From: Megamerina dolium
Lineage: Eukaryota; Arthropoda; Insecta; Diptera; Megamerinidae
NCBI GenBank assembly: GCA_963854835.1
Contig: OY978527.1
Location: forward strand, 38,259,040-38,323,039
Reading direction: 5' to 3'
DNA: 64,000 bases
Shown here: piece by piece, positions 60,250-64,000 of the stretch
Layout: every line of letters starts with the position of its first letter
Numbering within the stretch: the first letter of the stretch is position 1
Program-made: the position numbers and the translations under genes
The notes under the pieces: model-generated
Database searches by the model: none
What the model saw: the letters and a program-made list of their open reading frames with translations, nothing else
Told to the model about the DNA's origin: nothing

Positions 60250-61055
60250 TTCAGACAAGGTGAAGGCTTATTATGGAGAAAATAATACGAGCTGTGTTAT
60301 GCTGTTAGGTATGTCGATGATATTGATATAATCGTCATGAACACGCGAGCAGTCAGTGCAGCATTCTCAGAGTTGGAAAAAGAGTCGCGTCGAATGGGGC
60401 TCAATGTGAACAAGGGCAAGTACCTAGTATACACAAACAAAGAATCCCAGCGTCTTGGACAGCACATCACTGTTAATGATTACGCTTTTGAAGTAGTGAA
60501 GAACTTCATCTATCTTGGAACCAGCATTAACACCAGTTATGACGTCAGCCTGGAGATATTGCTAACAGGTGCTACTTTGGGCTAAGTAAGCATTTGAGAA
60601 GTCGGCCCGTTTCTCGAGCAATGAAAACCACACTCTACAAGTCTCTGTCCTTACATATGGCGCCGAAGCTTGGACAATTTCCAAGCTCGGAGTCTTCGAG
60701 AGAAATGTCTTACGCAAGATCTTTGGACCTATTTGCGTTAGTGGCGAGGCTATCGAATAAGGTAAACCATGAGCTGTATGTCGACACCGACATAGTAAAG
60801 TGCATAACAAATTCAGCGATGCGCTGGATAGGTCATGTCGAGCGAATGGAAGAACACGATCCGACTATTCAGAACCAGCTGATGGGCGACGCAGAAGAGG
60901 AAGACCTAACCTCCGGTGGAAAGATCAATTACTGGAGAACTTGTCAGCGCTTGGAATTTCTAACTGGCGCCAGCTAGCGAAGGAAAGAGCTGGCTGGCGA
61001 AGCATGCTAGATTCGGCCTAAATCGGATTTCGTTTGTAGTAGACACATAAGTAAG
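60250..61055 (+). pseudogene. Non-LTR retrotransposon RT C-terminal fragment
   Basis: The frame reads RYVDDIDIIVMNTRAVSAAF (60,306 on, containing the RT YxDD motif), LGLNV-type MGLNVNKGKYLVYTN and FIYLGTSIN. After frameshifts come TTLYKSL, KVNHELYVDTDIVK, MRWIGHVERMEEHDP and NLSALGISNWRQLAKERAGW near the end. These are thumb and C-terminal motifs of insect endonuclease/RT elements. It ends near an aagtaagta tract at 61,049. It is 5' truncated and frameshifted. Confidence 0.75.
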
Positions 61056-61059
61056 TATT

Positions 61060-62430
61060 TTGAGCAAACAAATTGTTTCTGCTTTTTTGTGCTTAAAAGT
61101 TTAGATTAGCACTAAATGGTATCGTAAAATTCGTACAAAACTGATGTTATATCTAAAGAAACATGTTCACCATCTAATTATCATATTCCACCATTGACAT
61201 TTATTCTAGTAGTGCATTTAGTGGCCATACTTACACGCCTCATCTCTATATGCACTGATTTTTCTGTTTTCATTTTAGTCGTTTTCCCACATGAAAACTT
61301 AAGTTTCGGCAAACTCGAGTTTGTGGAGAAATGACGAGAAACGAGTAAATAGTTTGTCGCAATTGGATCTGCCGTTTTTTCTCTATTCTCTACATTCTCG
61401 AATTGGCCAAAACACAAGCTTACATGTGGAAAATGTGACTTGAAGTGTACGCGCAGTGTATGCATGTGTGTATGCGTCACAGGTACGTGTTTCTTTACAC
61501 AAATGCAAATGTGATTTCTCCTCGTTTGTTTCTTCATATCAACTATATATCTTATCTTTTTTTTTTAGTTGCGTACTTTTTTTTGCTATTCCATTTTATT
61601 TAGCACAAGTTTAAACGAGGTACATATGTATTTATGCACAGTGAAAATTCCTACAAGCGAACATTTATGGTTCCCAAATGCAAAATGCAAAAAGCATATT
61701 TGGGAAAATAAAAAATTTTTTGAAATTACAATTTATTGTCAAAATGTCCAACTTATATGACATATTTTGGAAAAATTTCTATTACTCAACAATGACTAGC
61801 CTTGTGGGAGGTTTCACTGTACATTTTGGCATTTCCCGAGTTATGGACGCGATATTGCTACATATCAAATATAACGAAATACAAAGATAAATCGAATGAT
61901 GTGCAGTAAGTTTTGTTTTGTTTTCTCGGCGCTAAAGTTATCGATGACATGACGATGACATGACCACTGGAAGTGGTATTATCTCCCGTTTAATACAAAT
62001 AGACAACATTGAGGGTTAAAAAATTGGAATGACTCATCCATACATGATTGGCTCGAAAGCTTATTCTTTTTGTTTTATTGGAGGAAAACAAATATTGGTG
62101 TAATTTTAAATTTGAGTTTTTTTTTTTCAGTTTTCATTGACCTTTTTGTGAGAAATGGCCATTGTGTTGATTTAATACAAAAAATGATCAATTCCTCATG
62201 TCAACCATTGAAATGGTCTGCAGGGAAGACCAGAATATATTCCATACAATCATGAATATGCTTTTGGATATTTTGAGATTTTTCAGCGAGTTCCGATTCA
62301 AAACAAAACGTATGTGAAATGTTTCATTGAAGATTGAATTAAATTTCATCTATAAGAAATACTTGTCAAATGATGATTGCTCGTGATTTTTTAAGAGCCT
62401 TTGGATTTGATTAAAAAAAAAAATTATAAA
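61060..62430. other. Intergenic, nothing recognised
   Basis: AT-rich sequence with no supported gene. Confidence 0.4.
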
Positions 62431-62439
62431 ATCTAGAGA

Positions 62440-63612
62440 AATGTATGAAATCTTTATTTGAGTCGGTAGAACGATCTATGTTTAAAGATGATTTCATGTA
62501 AATGTTGATCGCGGCTGCGTCTCAAATGATTCATATGCTGGGTCCAATTTTGGCATACTCTCTCCAACGAATAAATTCTTCAATATAGCCTTCTAGTGAG
62601 TCAAACGTTGCGGACTTATCGCTATAGACATGAGCCTTAACATAGCTCTATAAAAAGTAGTCTAAAAGCGTTAAATCGCATGATCTAGGCAGCCAATCGA
62701 CCGGCCCCAAATGTGAAATAAACTGTTAAACGAACTCCTCGCCTCAATTGGACCATTGTTTCGCGTACTGTGTGGCATTTGGCACCGTCTTGCTGAAATT
62801 ACATGTTAGCCAGGTCCAGCTCTTCCATTTTGGGCAAAAAAAAGTTTATAATCATCGAACGGTAGCGCTCGCCATTCACAGTAACGTTCCTGCCTTCGTC
62901 GTCTTTGAAAAAGTACGGTCCACCAGCCCATAATACACACTAAACAGTGCATTTTTCGGGATGCATAGGCAATTCTTGCAATGCTTCTGGCTGCTCTTCA
63001 CACCAAATACCGCAATTTTTATTGTTCACTTATGACGTATTCAACCAGAAATGAGCTTCGTCGCTGAACACAATTTTCTGATAGATCTTCATCCAAGTTT
63101 TCCGTCGCCCATTCACCAAAAGTTATTCGTTGTGGTAGGTCGTGTGACTTCAATTCTTGCATCAGCTGTACTTTAAAAGGTTTTACACACAAATTCTACC
63201 GCCAAATTTTCCACGTAGTGGTGTAACAGAGGCCCCATTGCTGCGAACGGCATCGAATCGATAATTCACATTCTGTCCGCACTCTACGTATTCTTGTTGG
63301 TGGTTTAATGTCCAATAATGTAAATTTGGTGCGAAATTTAGTCCCAAGATTCCGAATAGCCCTCACAAAAGGTCGCCCAAACTGACCATAAAATGGAAGA
63401 AGTGCATGATGTACTTTCTGAACCGAGCATGAATTTTTACAATAAAATTCAATAATCTGCAAGCGTTGTTCGTTTGTAAGTCGATTCAAGATTAAATTAT
63501 CGATCAAACTGAACATTTTTGACAGTAACATGTTATACGAAATCAGCTGAGCTGCCAAAAACAATGTTGCCAAAAAGAAAGTTGCTAAAAAATCACCCTG
63601 TACCATATGTAT
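62440..63612 (-). mobile_element. Tc1/mariner element (VNKQN-type), nearly full length but inactivated
   Basis: The right end ATCACCCTGTACC near 63,600 reads CAGGGTGAT on the element strand. The N-terminal helix-turn-helix (LTNEQRLQIIEFYCKNSCSV) and RTKFTLLDIKPPTRIRRVRT are in one frame (to 63,196). After frame breaks there follow SFLVEYVINIKNCGIWCEEQ, ELPMHPEKC, GPYFFKDDEGRNVTVNGERY, FQQDGAKCHTVRETM-like and IYSLERVCQNW...IIFKH near 62,490. At least three stops or shifts. It is the most complete copy of this family in the window. Confidence 0.7.
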
Positions 63613-63619
63613 GTACATA

Positions 63620-64000
63620 TGTATGTGATTTTGTGCTACTTGTGTAAATGACCTATTTTTTGACATTTGCCGCCGTTATGCTTGCTGTGTGGTTTAATTT
63701 GATTGTGTGAGATCTTTATATTGTAAAATTTGAATATCAGACAATGCTTACGCACATTTGGTAGTACTTGTATGAAGCATATAGTAAAGTACATCCATAC
63801 ATACATAGGTACATACATAATTATGTATATTGTTTTTGTTTTTCGTTTTGTTGTTATATTGTATTTTACGCACAATGCTCTGGTGTGCGTATATGTTTTG
63901 CGTGCTGTTGACAACTGTCGTGCTTATAGGTATGCACAATAGGGTGGTTCGAAAATAGGGCGCGACAAGTTGTGATGTTCATATTCTTCCAAAATGTCAG
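63620..64000. other. Right edge, nothing recognised
   Basis: AT-rich with catacata-type simple repeat near 63,797-63,830. A tagggtggttcgaaaa string at about 63,942 looks like the outer end of a transposon that would continue beyond the window, but this cannot be tested here. Confidence 0.3.

Noticed and set aside
61181..61537. 118-codon minus-strand open frame with many His/Cys near its start
   Set aside because: No recognisable domain, AT-rich surroundings and no splice partner; treated as chance.

Overview
The window is AT-rich nuclear DNA of a higher dipteran. All six recognisable protein genes have fly-like exon structures, with short GT-AG introns and very long single exons, and Drosophila-type homologues. 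Several of these genes are X-linked (Muller element A) in D. melanogaster as I recall. Together with the dense mariner/Tc1, non-LTR and SINE-like remnants, this points to a non-drosophilid fly, plausibly a tephritid fruit fly. The species call is inference.

Layout, left to right. The 5' part of a HECW-type E3 ubiquitin ligase runs leftwards at 5,648-1,732 and leaves the window before its HECT domain. A 1.55-kb inverted-repeat element with internal 300-bp tandem units follows at 6,570-8,122. Lysyl-tRNA synthetase lies on + at 10,480-13,118, with a candidate alternative mitochondrial first exon in intron 1. A repeat-rich gap leads to Set2, the H3K36 methyltransferase, on - at 23,830-14,935. The stretch 24-35.8 kb has no host gene I can support and holds retroposon, mariner and MITE debris. 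Dullard (CTD nuclear envelope phosphatase) lies on - at 39,796-35,864, and its first intron carries a nested transposon stack. SS18 (BAF/BAP subunit) on + at 44,066-46,671 and PIG-T (GPI transamidase subunit) on - at 49,361-47,455 are convergent. The last 14.5 kb (49.4-64 kb) has no supported host exon, but it contains pyrimidine- and GT-rich promoter/5'UTR-like stretches and more transposon remnants. It could be the upstream part or first intron of a gene beyond the right edge.

The host genes are unrelated housekeeping or regulatory genes: ubiquitin ligation, translation, chromatin marking during transcription, nuclear-envelope lipid control, chromatin remodelling and GPI-anchor attachment. 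They form no operon or pathway unit. The most interesting material is (i) a probable cytosolic/mitochondrial dual-targeting arrangement in the LysRS gene, (ii) a tRNA-derived SINE family with six copies, (iii) a separate CAA-tailed dispersed repeat family with five copies, and (iv) nested or internally deleted Tc1/mariner elements with readable terminal repeats and target-site duplications. Everything was read by eye: exon joins were checked for phase and splice consensus, but no search or alignment was run.
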